Below are positions 8,855 to 17,605 of a DNA stretch of 64,000 bases, in pieces (position 1 is the first letter of the stretch; every line of letters begins with the position of its first letter). The notes beneath the pieces were generated by a model that had not been told where the DNA came from, ran no database searches, and saw only the letters and a list, made by a program, of their open reading frames with translations. The position numbers were made by a program, and so were the translations under genes. This DNA comes from SAR86 cluster bacterium (lineage in GTDB: Bacteria; Pseudomonadota; Gammaproteobacteria; Magnimaribacterales; Magnimaribacteraceae). The stretch is from contig JADHSF010000003.1 in assembly GCA_016777005.1 (NCBI GenBank), positions 1 to 64,000 on the forward strand, in the 5' to 3' direction.

Positions 8855-11148
8855 AACCGATATCTTAGTTTAATTGTAAAATTATCAGCCTGGGGATTGT
8901 CCCAAGGTCTTTGATAGAGTTCGCTTAAGCTATCCTCTTCATCAGTGGCAACTATTCTTCCGCCTTTAGAATACACAACGTACAAATATGCCAATGGAAG
9001 AATCTCATATCTGTATCTTATCTGAAAAGCTAAGTCACTCAGAGTAATTGGGTCCAGAGATATTTCCGATGTAGCATTTAGATTTCCATCAAAACTTCCC
9101 AGGTACGCAATAGGATTTCTAGCAGTGAAAGCTACCATCTGAGCTTTTATCCTTAATTCATGCTTGTCATTTTTGAACCATTGCAATCCTGCCACGGTAG
9201 TTCTTTGTTTCTTATCATAGGTGCCTAATAAGTTTCCTTGTAACCAATTTAACCACTTATCTTCTTTATTATGCTGATGATAAATAGAGAAATTTAGGTT
9301 TCCATTGGGAGAGAAATCTATTTTCCCAGAATAGGTTGTTGCCCATCCTAATGTTGGGGCAAATTGATTACCTTGATCACGTTTCACCTCAAAGAAATAA
9401 TTGAAAAAATCTGCAGAGGGTCCTAAATATTGCAGTCTCGCACCGTAGCCAGCTGGCATATTTATAAAGGGTGCAGCTTCATCTCTTCTGGTTATCCAAA
9501 AGTCTTTTCCGGAGGTTCTAAAACTTGATTCAATTTCTATTCTTGAAGTGTTTTGGAAGGTATTAGTTACCTTTAAAGATAGCCCATCATTTGCCCGATC
9601 TCCAGATGCGTTTGTTTGAGTGGAATAACCAAACTCATATTCTCTGGACATGTTTATTGAATCAGTTTGAAAATCATTAACTTTATATTTACTTTGACCG
9701 GCAAGAATAGCCCAGTTATTGGTTACCAAATAACCCATGTCTCCCAAGTCTAAATCCTCATCGAAATAAAAGAACCCAATATCATGAGACAATTTTTTTG
9801 TTGGGGCAGCCACCAGCCTAAACCTGAAACCATTTCCCGTATCTCCGTCTATATTAGAATTAAGTAAAATGGTGGCTATTCTTGTCTTGTCATTTGGTCT
9901 ATATGCCAAATCAAAGGAATGAACGCTTGCGTCCCTTCCCAGCACAGGTCGCTCAACATAAGTCCCTAAATAACCAAGCGAATAATCAGTGCTAGTCTTT
10001 CGTCCCCTTATAGCAAAGAAATCTCTCCCTTGACTAAAATCTTGATCTGCTTCCGAAGCTGCAAGGACACCGAAATCAAAAGACTCTCCTTGTTGTGTAT
10101 ATCTCGCTGCTAAATCAATATCTGATGTCCCAAGTTTTGAGGAAGAGCAGATAGCTTGTAAGTTTTCTGCAAATTTAGAGCAATCATAATCCGGAGCAGC
10201 TCCAATTCTTCTTGTATTAATGACGTAAAAAAATTCGTATCCCTTGACGTTAAATAAAGAATGGTTTTCTGAAAAGAAAGGTCTTTTATCTGAGTAGAAA
10301 GTTTCATTTGCTGTGAAATTAACGACGAGTTCATCACTTTCAACTTGTCCAAAGTCAGGGTTAATGGCTATATTCAATTGCTTACCTGAATCTATTTTCC
10401 AGAAGATCTCTGCTCCTGTTTTTGTATCGACTTCTTCTGAAATCCTATCTTCGGTCACATTTATATAAGGAAAGAAATCTATTTTTGAGATGCTAGAATT
10501 CTTGAATTTCATCTCATTAAATGTAGACATGAACTCATCAGTGTAGGGATTACCTTTTATCGTGGCATTCACCTTGTATGCTCCGACAACCATTCTGTAA
10601 AACCCGAGCCTAACAGTCCTGTAATCTCCACTTTGCACTTTCATGGGTGCTATCGACCAAGGAATAAACATTTCTGCATACCAAACATCTTCGCCTATTG
10701 ATGTTGCAGAGTCCCAATCAGCGTCCCAGTCTGGATTACTTTCGTTCTCATTTTTGTATGTACCATCACCTTTAGATCCACTAACTGAAAGAGAAAAAGA
10801 ATAAGCTGAAATATTATCTCCATCGAAATCTATATTCACACCAACTCTATCTGCATTTGGTCTCTCTAGATCCCTTTCATGCTTATTGGATCTAATGCTT
10901 TCAGTGGATTGATAATTTATAAAACCAAAATAAATACCTTTCTCATCTTCCAGAACTAAAACTTTTTGGTCGTATTTAGGCTCTTCCAAAGTGAATGGAT
11001 ACACCTCATAAAATTTAGTTACTTCTCTAGCCTCATCCCATTCAGCCTCATTGATAATTCCATCTATCAGTATTTCAGAAAAGAAAAATGGACTTAAGAG
11101 AAGAAGGCAAAAGAAAGTTGATAATTGGAGAGTTGACTTTATAGGCAA
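8851..11148 (-). CDS. DUF5916 family protein with CBM9-like domain, copy 1
   Basis: Predicted exported 765-aa protein. A signal sequence (residues 1-24) precedes a CBM9-like sandwich (IDGIINEAEWDEA, WYAEMFIPWSIAPM) to about residue 200. The DUF5916 region follows, with FFPYINVTEDR, AGAEIFWKI, NPDFGQVESDELVVNF and SDKRPFFSENHSLF. The C-terminus KLRYRF ends in Phe after alternating hydrophobic strands, as in outer-membrane barrels. It starts at TTG with GAGGA 7 nt upstream. Last of three tandem paralogues; by eye closest to copy 2. The substrate is unknown: the CBM9 similarity hints at carbohydrate, but no catalytic motif was recognised. Confidence 0.85.
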   Translation of the reverse strand: MPIKSTLQLSTFFCLLLLSPFFFSEILIDGIINEAEWDEAREVTKFYEVYPFTLEEPKYDQKVLVLEDEKGIYFGFINYQSTESIRSNKHERDLERPNADRVGVNIDFDGDNISAYSFSLSVSGSKGDGTYKNENESNPDWDADWDSATSIGEDVWYAEMFIPWSIAPMKVQSGDYRTVRLGFYRMVVGAYKVNATIKGNPYTDEFMSTFNEMKFKNSSISKIDFFPYINVTEDRISEEVDTKTGAEIFWKIDSGKQLNIAINPDFGQVESDELVVNFTANETFYSDKRPFFSENHSLFNVKGYEFFYVINTRRIGAAPDYDCSKFAENLQAICSSSKLGTSDIDLAARYTQQGESFDFGVLAASEADQDFSQGRDFFAIRGRKTSTDYSLGYLGTYVERPVLGRDASVHSFDLAYRPNDKTRIATILLNSNIDGDTGNGFRFRLVAAPTKKLSHDIGFFYFDEDLDLGDMGYLVTNNWAILAGQSKYKVNDFQTDSINMSREYEFGYSTQTNASGDRANDGLSLKVTNTFQNTSRIEIESSFRTSGKDFWITRRDEAAPFINMPAGYGARLQYLGPSADFFNYFFEVKRDQGNQFAPTLGWATTYSGKIDFSPNGNLNFSIYHQHNKEDKWLNWLQGNLLGTYDKKQRTTVAGLQWFKNDKHELRIKAQMVAFTARNPIAYLGSFDGNLNATSEISLDPITLSDLAFQIRYRYEILPLAYLYVVYSKGGRIVATDEEDSLSELYQRPWDNPQADNFTIKLRYRF

Positions 11149-11238
11149 GCGTTTTCCTCGATTTAGTAGATCAGCATTCTAAAGATATAGGAAAAGAATA
11201 GCTATCTGAATTAGCACTTAAAGGGCTTACAGAAGTAA

Positions 11239-13548
11239 TCAGAATCTATACCTAACCTTAACGGTGAAATTGTCTGCTTGAGGATCGTTCCAAGGTCGCT
11301 GATATAGCTTACCTAAGTCATCTTCCTCATCAGTCTCTACGATTCTCCCTCCTTTGGAATACACTACATACAAATAAGCTAAGGGCATAATTTCATATCG
11401 ATATCTTATTTGAAAGGCTAAATCGCTTAAGTTTATTGCAGTCAGTGCAATATCACTTGCATTAAGATCTCCATAAGAGTCTCCTAAAACAGCCTTCGGA
11501 TTTGTTGCTAAGAATGAGACCATTTGAGCCTTTATTCTTAACTCATGCTTATCACCAACAAACCAATTAAAACCTGCAACGGTTGTTCTTTGTTTTTTGG
11601 TATAAACCCCCAAGAGATTATCTTGAAGCCAATTTACCCAACCATCTTCATCTAGATGCTGATAATAGAGTGAAAAGTCAATGTTATCACTCGGTGCAAA
11701 CTCAAGCTGTGTTGCATAAGAAGTAGCAAAACCGGAAGCTGAAGCCCATTGCGAGCCCTTTTCTCTCTTGGCCTCTAGAAAGTAATTAAAAAAGTCTTGA
11801 GAAGGTCCTTTAAAATTTAAAAGAGATCCGTAATTTTCGGGCCTTTTAATAAAAGGAGCTTCTATATTATTTCTTGTAATCCAAAAATCTTTTCCTGAAG
11901 TTCTGTAGAAGTTAGTAAATTCAAAAAAAGAAGTATTTTTGAAAGTAGATTTATAAGTAAGGTAAGTAAAATTCCAAGATTTATCTAAATCAGCATTACC
12001 TTCAACACCTACACCAAACTCAAGCTCGTTTGACTGTAGTATTGAAGTTGCACCAAAGTCTGTAAACTTAAATCCATTCTGCGCTCCTAAGAACATCCAG
12101 TTATTCAACATCTGATAACCCATATCGTTGATATCAATATTTTCATCAAAATAAAAAAGACCAATATCATGCCATCTTCCCTTTTTTGGAGAAGAGGAAA
12201 ACCTCAATCTAAATGCCTCTCCAGAGGAGCTATGGGGATTTACCAAACCTTGATCTATGCTTGAAGTCATGAAAACAGCATTCGTTCTAATTTTATCGGT
12301 TGGATTGTAAATCACATCTACGGCATGGACTTCTGCCTCTCGATCCAGAACAGGTCTTTCGGTATAAGTCCCAATATATCCTACTGATAAATTATCAGTA
12401 TTTTTTCGAGCCCTAACAGAATAAAAATCTCTGCCTTGACTGAATTGCTCATCCGCCTCCGAAGCTCCTAAAAAACCAAAGTCGATGGACTCATTTTGCT
12501 GAGTATATCTTACGGCATAATCTATATCAGAAATTCCTACTTGACTGGATTCACACAAATCTTTAAGAGAATCAGCATAACTTGAGCAGTTATAATCCGG
12601 CGAAGCGCCTATTCTTCTAGTGTTGATAAGATAAAAAAATGTGTAGCCTTTGACATCAAATAGAGAATGATTTTCTGAAAAGAAAGGTCTTTTATCAGAA
12701 TAAAATGTTTCGCTAGAAGTAAAATTTACTACCAGCTCATCACTTTCAACCTGTCCAAAATCAGGGTTGAGAGCTACATTAAGTTGTTTTCCAGCATCTA
12801 TTTTCCAGAATATTTCTGCACCAGCTTTTTTATTTGTTTCAGCCAAAACCCTGTCTTCGGTTAGATTAATGTAAGGAAAGAAATCTAGTTTTGAAACACT
12901 GTAATTATTGAATTCGTATTCATTAAACAAGGATAAGAACTTTTCAGTTCTTGGATTACCTTTGATGGTTGTATTAACTTTAAATTCACCTCTTAACCAC
13001 CTATAGAAAGAAAGCTTAACCTTCCTTTTATCGCCTTGTTGAGATTTCATGGGAGCTATACTCCAAGGTATGAATATTTCTGCATACCAAACACCTTCAC
13101 CTATACTTGTGCCATAACCCCAGTCAGAATCCCAGTCGTAGTTCACTTCATTTTCATTTCTAACGACATTATCAAGAATTGAACCGCCCGCAGAAACAGA
13201 AAAACCATAAGATAAGAGACCATCTCCATCAAAATCAATGGATACACCGACCATATCGGCATTAGCCATTTCGTCATCTCTTTGATGCTTTTGAGTTCTT
13301 ATACTCTCGTTAGATTGATAGGTTATAAAGCCAAAATAAATGCCCTTTTCATCTTCAAGAACCAAGACCTTTTGAGCTCCAGAAGCATCATTTAAAGTAA
13401 AGGGAAGGCTTTCATAATATTTGGTTATCTCATCTGCTTGAGACCATTCCTTTTCATTTAGCTTTCCATCAATAATGAGATCGAAAGAAAAAATGTGTGA
13501 AGATAAAAATACGAAAAGTAGTAATGAAAAAGTAAGCTTCCTATGCAA
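11239..13548 (-). CDS. DUF5916 family protein with CBM9-like domain, copy 2
   Basis: Middle paralogue, 769 aa, with the same architecture. A signal peptide (1-21) is followed by a CBM9-like part beginning IDGKLNEKEWSQA, then FFPYINLTEDR, AGAEIFWKIDAGKQLN, NPDFGQVESDELVVNF, and a barrel-like C-terminal half ending VRYRF. It begins with TTG, preceded by a strong AGGGG ribosome site 7 nt upstream whose G-run can pair with CCCC just before it. The conserved central block is also very similar to copy 1 at the DNA level, pointing to duplication or gene conversion. The function is unknown; transport or binding of a polymer or hydrophobic ligand is only a guess. Confidence 0.85.
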   Translation of the reverse strand: MHRKLTFSLLLFVFLSSHIFSFDLIIDGKLNEKEWSQADEITKYYESLPFTLNDASGAQKVLVLEDEKGIYFGFITYQSNESIRTQKHQRDDEMANADMVGVSIDFDGDGLLSYGFSVSAGGSILDNVVRNENEVNYDWDSDWGYGTSIGEGVWYAEIFIPWSIAPMKSQQGDKRKVKLSFYRWLRGEFKVNTTIKGNPRTEKFLSLFNEYEFNNYSVSKLDFFPYINLTEDRVLAETNKKAGAEIFWKIDAGKQLNVALNPDFGQVESDELVVNFTSSETFYSDKRPFFSENHSLFDVKGYTFFYLINTRRIGASPDYNCSSYADSLKDLCESSQVGISDIDYAVRYTQQNESIDFGFLGASEADEQFSQGRDFYSVRARKNTDNLSVGYIGTYTERPVLDREAEVHAVDVIYNPTDKIRTNAVFMTSSIDQGLVNPHSSSGEAFRLRFSSSPKKGRWHDIGLFYFDENIDINDMGYQMLNNWMFLGAQNGFKFTDFGATSILQSNELEFGVGVEGNADLDKSWNFTYLTYKSTFKNTSFFEFTNFYRTSGKDFWITRNNIEAPFIKRPENYGSLLNFKGPSQDFFNYFLEAKREKGSQWASASGFATSYATQLEFAPSDNIDFSLYYQHLDEDGWVNWLQDNLLGVYTKKQRTTVAGFNWFVGDKHELRIKAQMVSFLATNPKAVLGDSYGDLNASDIALTAINLSDLAFQIRYRYEIMPLAYLYVVYSKGGRIVETDEEDDLGKLYQRPWNDPQADNFTVKVRYRF

Positions 13549-13555
13549 TATATAT

Positions 13556-13567
13556 CCCCTAATGGGG
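13556..13567 (-). promoter_or_regulatory. Small GC hairpin over the ribosome site of DUF5916 copy 2
   Basis: CCCC and GGGG flank a 4-nt loop in the 42-bp gap upstream of copy 2. On the mRNA the GGGG arm is the ribosome-binding site, so the hairpin could limit initiation at the TTG start. The stem is only four G-C pairs, so the effect is uncertain. Confidence 0.3.
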
Positions 13568-13590
13568 TTGTAGTTTATAGATAGAGGGGG

Positions 13591-15870
13591 CTAAAATCTA
13601 TATCTAAGCTTCACAGTAAAATTTTCATCGGAAGGATCGTTCCAAGGTCTTCTGTAGAGGTTTGAAAGATCATCCTCTTCATCATTAAGAGAAACTCGAC
13701 CGCCCTTAGAATAGACTAAGTAAAGATAAGAAAGGGGCATGATTTCATATCTATACCTAATCTGAAATGCTAATTCGCTTATTGTGATAGGTGAGATAGA
13801 GATATTTGTTGGAGTTAACTTTCCTTTTTGATCTCCCAGAAAGGGAGTAGGATTTCTTCCAGTGAATGCTACAAGTTGAGCTTTTATTCTTAACTCGTGT
13901 TTATTGTTTTTAAACCACTCAAGTTCAAAAACGCTTGTTCTCTGTTTTCTTTCATAAGTAGCCAAGAGATTATCATCTAGCCAATTTAGCCAATTTTTTT
14001 CATCGGAATGATTATAGGACATGTTGAATGACAAGTTATCGCGAGGCATAAACTTGATAAAGGCTCTAGAAGAGTTTTTCCAACTTATCCCTGGAGAGTG
14101 CTCACTACCCTTACCTCTTTCAAACCTCAGACTGTAAATATATTTTGGCTTTCGTGGACCTGTAAATTCTATATAACCCCCCATCCCTTTGGGCATATCG
14201 ATATATGGGGCCAAAGAGGACCCTCTAGTGATTCTTGTATTTCTACCCGTACTTCTATAAAAAATTTCAGTTTTTACTTCGGACAGATCGATGAAATTTG
14301 TCTCAACTTTTAAAGCAAAGTTTGAAGATTCCCGAACTGTATCGGCATTAAATTTAGATCCATAACCAATCTCAAATAATCGAGATCTAAGAATAGACCC
14401 CTCTGAAAATCTTGTCTTTTTAAATTGGGTCCTACCATTAAACATTAAACGGTCATTTAATATGAGGTATCCCATATCATTAAGATCAAGCTGATCATCA
14501 TAGAAATTTATGCCTATACCAGAGGAAAAGTCTTGATCAGGATTGAACGAATAACCCAGCGTTAAACCGAAGCCGTCTTTATTATTTGCGTTTGAATGCA
14601 TCAAATTACCATTCATTCTGTGGACTTCAGATGGAAGATACGTAAAGTCCACTGAATTAACTTGGGCGTTCGTACCTAAAACAGGCTTATCAACATATGT
14701 ACCTAAATAACCATATTTAAAGTCATTAACCTTTGTATTGAGCCTTAGTGCATAAAAATCTCTACCTTGCGAAAATTTTTCATCCCTTTCAGATGCACTC
14801 ATAAAACCAAAATCTACTTCACCTTTTTGTGTATATTTCAAAGCAAAATCTATCTCACTTGTTTCTGCCTGAGTTTCTTCGCAATAATCCTCTAGATCAC
14901 CTTGTACTTCACAATCATAATCAGGTCTTCCACCTATCCTTCTCGTATTAATGATTCTATGCATCCGATCACTTACATCGAACATACTATTATTTTCAGC
15001 AAAGAATGGTCTCTTATCCGAATAGAAGGTTTCAAAAGCAGAGAAATTCACAACAACTTCATCGCTCTCAACTTGTCCAAAATCTGGATTCAATGTGAGG
15101 TTGAGCTGTTTACTTGTATTAATTTTCCAAAAAATTTCAGCTCCTGCTTTTGAGATTTGATCTGAATTAGCAATATCTTCAGTTAGGGTTGTATAGGGGA
15201 AAAAATCTAGTTTAGCTACTGAGTAGTTATTAAACTGATATTCGTCAAAAACAGATAAATAGACATTCTCATAGACGCTTCCTTTGATAGTTGAAAAGCC
15301 TCTTCCAATACCCATAAGCATCCTGTAAAAAGCCATTTTTACTTTTCTTTTTTCACCTGCTTGAGTTTTCATTGAGGCAATTGACCAAGGTATAAAAGTC
15401 TCTGAATACCAAACTCCGTCCTTAACCGAAGCGGCAGATTGCCAATCTGCATCCCAATCCCAATTTCTTTCCTTTTCGTCTGTTACTGTTGCATCACCGA
15501 CTGAACCGCTAGAAGAGATAAAAAAGTTATAACCTTCAATGCCATCACCATCAAAATCGATTACTATTCCATTTTTATCGGATAATGATCGCTCTTGGTC
15601 GCGCAAGTGATTATTTATTCTCATCGTTTCGTTGGTCTGGTAGTTTTTAAAACCAAAATACAGGCCATTCTCAGACTCAATAATCAATATTTGCGTTTTG
15701 TATTCGTTTACTTCTCTTAGAGAATATGGGTAAACCTCATAAAACTTATCAATCACTTGAGCTTTTTGCCATTCTGCCTCATCGAGCAAACCATCAATTT
15801 TTATCTCTGATTTAAGAGAAAATGACAATACCAAACTCAGGATAAGACCTGTAAGTTTAAAATAGCGCAT
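13591..15870 (-). CDS. DUF5916 family protein with CBM9-like domain, copy 3
   Basis: First-transcribed and most divergent paralogue, 759 aa. A signal peptide (1-21) leads into IDGLLDEAEWQKA, then WYSETFIPWSIASM, FFPYTTLTED, AGAEIFWKI, NPDFGQVESDEVVVNF and SDKRPFFAENNSMF. The C-terminal RYRYEIMPLSYLYLVYSKGG and terminal LRYRF are shared by all three copies, supporting a common outer-membrane barrel. The ATG directly follows the TAA of the DUF4399 gene, with no gap, so the two are translationally linked. An acidic DFDGDG stretch in the CBM9-like part could bind calcium (inference). Confidence 0.85.
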   Translation of the reverse strand: MRYFKLTGLILSLVLSFSLKSEIKIDGLLDEAEWQKAQVIDKFYEVYPYSLREVNEYKTQILIIESENGLYFGFKNYQTNETMRINNHLRDQERSLSDKNGIVIDFDGDGIEGYNFFISSSGSVGDATVTDEKERNWDWDADWQSAASVKDGVWYSETFIPWSIASMKTQAGEKRKVKMAFYRMLMGIGRGFSTIKGSVYENVYLSVFDEYQFNNYSVAKLDFFPYTTLTEDIANSDQISKAGAEIFWKINTSKQLNLTLNPDFGQVESDEVVVNFSAFETFYSDKRPFFAENNSMFDVSDRMHRIINTRRIGGRPDYDCEVQGDLEDYCEETQAETSEIDFALKYTQKGEVDFGFMSASERDEKFSQGRDFYALRLNTKVNDFKYGYLGTYVDKPVLGTNAQVNSVDFTYLPSEVHRMNGNLMHSNANNKDGFGLTLGYSFNPDQDFSSGIGINFYDDQLDLNDMGYLILNDRLMFNGRTQFKKTRFSEGSILRSRLFEIGYGSKFNADTVRESSNFALKVETNFIDLSEVKTEIFYRSTGRNTRITRGSSLAPYIDMPKGMGGYIEFTGPRKPKYIYSLRFERGKGSEHSPGISWKNSSRAFIKFMPRDNLSFNMSYNHSDEKNWLNWLDDNLLATYERKQRTSVFELEWFKNNKHELRIKAQLVAFTGRNPTPFLGDQKGKLTPTNISISPITISELAFQIRYRYEIMPLSYLYLVYSKGGRVSLNDEEDDLSNLYRRPWNDPSDENFTVKLRYRF

Positions 15871-16263
15871 TTAATCTATAACAGTGATATTTATTTTTTT
15901 TGAGATTATCGGGGAATCATGGGGAGTATGCGTCATATCTCCAAGAACAAGTTGCATAGAATAGTTACCTGGCAATAACTCAATAAGTGATTCAGTCTGC
16001 CCTCCACCAAAATGGATATGGTTTGGTGAAGAAGGAATAGATTTCTTAAAATCTATTTTGTCTACATCAATCAATAGATGATGATGTCCTGTGTTCTCTC
16101 TATCGGTTCCGGCTGGAGCTATACCTTTTCCAGAAAGTCCAAACTGGACAAGAAACGGTGACTGCACTTGGTCTCCATCATTGAGGTTAATAAAGTAGAC
16201 CTTTGCTTCAGAAGAAATAAAAGAAGATAAAAAAAGAAATAAGGAGAAGATAAAATGTTTCAT
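15871..16263 (-). CDS. DUF4399 periplasmic protein
   Basis: A 130-residue exported protein with a signal peptide (1-20) and a small beta-sandwich-like core. Three conserved His groups stand out: GHHHLLID (H60-H62), NHIHFGGGQTE (H82, H84) and GDMTHTPH (H112, H115). This is the signature of the DUF4399 family, whose function is not established; the His clusters suggest metal binding. It abuts the downstream DUF5916 gene and lies 1 bp after the flavin reductase gene, so the five genes probably form one operon and the protein may serve the DUF5916 proteins in the periplasm. Confidence 0.82.
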   Translation of the reverse strand: MKHFIFSLFLFLSSFISSEAKVYFINLNDGDQVQSPFLVQFGLSGKGIAPAGTDRENTGHHHLLIDVDKIDFKKSIPSSPNHIHFGGGQTESLIELLPGNYSMQLVLGDMTHTPHDSPIISKKINITVID

Positions 16264-16264
16264 A

Positions 16265-16741
16265 TTAATTTAAGTACTTACCTGATCCGTAGAGAAGCGG
16301 TTGAAGATCACTGTTATTCAATACCTTTGAAACTCTGCCAATCACAATCGTATGACTAGAATGATCTATTAAATCTGTACATTCACAAAATAAAGCAGAT
16401 AAGGATTCTTGATTATAAATATAACTGCCGTCTTCATTCCAGGCATTATTCTGAAACCTTTTTTCGCCCTCTTCAATATTACTGCATATTTCTGCTATAT
16501 CTTTCTGCTCACTGGATAATGTGTTAATACAAAAAGAAGAATCAACTGAAATAATGCCATGAATCGAAGCTTCTTTATTGATGCATACAAGCATGGAAGG
16601 AGGGTCTACAGACAATGATGTAACAGATATTGCGGTCATAGCATGTCTTGCGATATCCGATTTAGCAGAGATAACACACACAGTTGATGTTGAACCACGC
16701 ATGGAAGTTAAGAAGTTTTTCTTGAGATCTGATTCTTTCAT
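16265..16741 (-). CDS. Flavin reductase family protein (FMN-binding split barrel)
   Basis: Resembles the NAD(P)H:flavin oxidoreductase partners of two-component monooxygenases (HpaC/RutF type). Family features are an N-terminal MRGSTSTVCVISAK, the flavin-contact segment AMTAISVTSLSVDPPSMLVCIN, and FCINTLSSEQ. The 158-aa length fits. It is the first gene of the minus-strand operon leading into DUF4399 and three DUF5916 genes, and it is divergent from rsmD. No monooxygenase partner is encoded nearby, so its electron acceptor is unknown; a cytoplasmic flavin reductase upstream of exported proteins is unexplained. Confidence 0.82.
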   Translation of the reverse strand: MKESDLKKNFLTSMRGSTSTVCVISAKSDIARHAMTAISVTSLSVDPPSMLVCINKEASIHGIISVDSSFCINTLSSEQKDIAEICSNIEEGEKRFQNNAWNEDGSYIYNQESLSALFCECTDLIDHSSHTIVIGRVSKVLNNSDLQPLLYGSGKYLN

Positions 16742-16766
16742 TTAGAATAAAGCCTCTAGTCAAACA

Positions 16767-16795
16767 TTGTTACTAATGGCTTCAAAAAGCATAAT
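16767..16795 (+). promoter_or_regulatory. Candidate sigma-70 promoter for rsmD
   Basis: TTGTTA (16767-16772) and CATAAT (16790-16795) are spaced 17 bp apart. The expected transcription start, about 16802, lies only a few bases before the rsmD ATG at 16805, and no ribosome-binding site is present, implying a nearly leaderless mRNA. Confidence 0.5.
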
Positions 16796-16804
16796 ATTGT
16801 TCAT

Positions 16805-17368
16805 ATGGTAAAAAGACAAGCAGCAACAAGAATTATTGGTGGGAAATATAAAGGAACTAAACTAGTATTTAAGCCAAACAAGACGCTGCGACCAACAGAA
16901 AGCAAGACTAAAGAAACTCTTTTTAATTGGCTTCTAAATGATTTAGATAAAAAAAAATGCTTAGATATGTTTGCTGGGACAGGTTCACTTGGACTAGAGG
17001 CTATTTCAAGAGGAGCTAGTAATGTTGTTTTCATCGAGAAACAATTAAAACTTTCACAATTAATTATTGATATCACTAAAAGACTTAAAATAGAAAAAGT
17101 GTCTAGAGTAATAAATACAAACTCAATTTCATTTGATTATAAAACTTTGAAACAGAAGTTTGATGTCATTTTTCTAGATCCCCCATTTCATGAAAATCTT
17201 ATTCCAAAGTCTTTAGAAGTAATTTGCAACCAAAATCTTTTAAATGTAGGAGGGTTAATCTATGTTGAATGTGAAAAGGATTTAAAATTAGATCTTTCTA
17301 AATTCAATCTAACTGCATTGAAGGAATCCAAAGGTGGGGAAACGAAATACTATTTATATGAAGGCTAG
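16805..17368 (+). CDS. rsmD: 16S rRNA (guanine(966)-N2)-methyltransferase
   Basis: SAM-dependent methyltransferase of 16S rRNA G966. The N-terminal RIIGGKYKGTKL and RPTESKTKETLFNWL are family signatures. The SAM-binding motif is LDMFAGTGSLGLEA, and the catalytic N6/N2-type motif is DPPF in FLDPPFHENL. The length of 187 aa is normal. In many gammaproteobacteria it neighbours ftsY or coaD; here it is followed by a small membrane protein whose ATG lies inside its last codons. Confidence 0.94.
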   Translation: MVKRQAATRIIGGKYKGTKLVFKPNKTLRPTESKTKETLFNWLLNDLDKKKCLDMFAGTGSLGLEAISRGASNVVFIEKQLKLSQLIIDITKRLKIEKVSRVINTNSISFDYKTLKQKFDVIFLDPPFHENLIPKSLEVICNQNLLNVGGLIYVECEKDLKLDLSKFNLTALKESKGGETKYYLYEG

Positions 17369-17603
17369 GTTATTACTATTTCTAATATTCTTTTCAACAC
17401 TCACAATAGTATTAACTAATGGGAAATCAACTCTCTTTGCATCTCAGAGTCTTATCATATTAAACAAAACAATCATCTTAAATTCTGAAATGATAATAAG
17501 CTTAATTGTTTTAACAACATTAATTGGTGTGTTAATACTAGGGATAATAGATAAAGTATTTTTTTCACGGAAGGAAAAAAAGAATATCGAGAAAAGCGAG
17601 TAA
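17358..17603 (+). CDS. Small two-helix membrane protein of unknown function
   Basis: An 81-residue protein with two predicted membrane helices (about residues 3-20 and 38-60) and a lysine-rich cytoplasmic tail. The frame is open from a GTG at 17334, but the ATG at 17358 gives a sensible membrane-protein N-terminus and overlaps the rsmD stop by 11 bp. The topology recalls the N-terminal region of HemY or the LapA family, but no motif settles it. Its stop lies 2 bp from the facing rho stop. Confidence 0.6.
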   Translation: MKARLLLFLIFFSTLTIVLTNGKSTLFASQSLIILNKTIILNSEMIISLIVLTTLIGVLILGIIDKVFFSRKEKKNIEKSE

Positions 17604-17605
17604 AA

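Noticed and set aside
16801-17076. Minus-strand open frame of 91 codons
   Set aside because: It is antisense to the 5' half of rsmD, whose motifs are clear on the plus strand.
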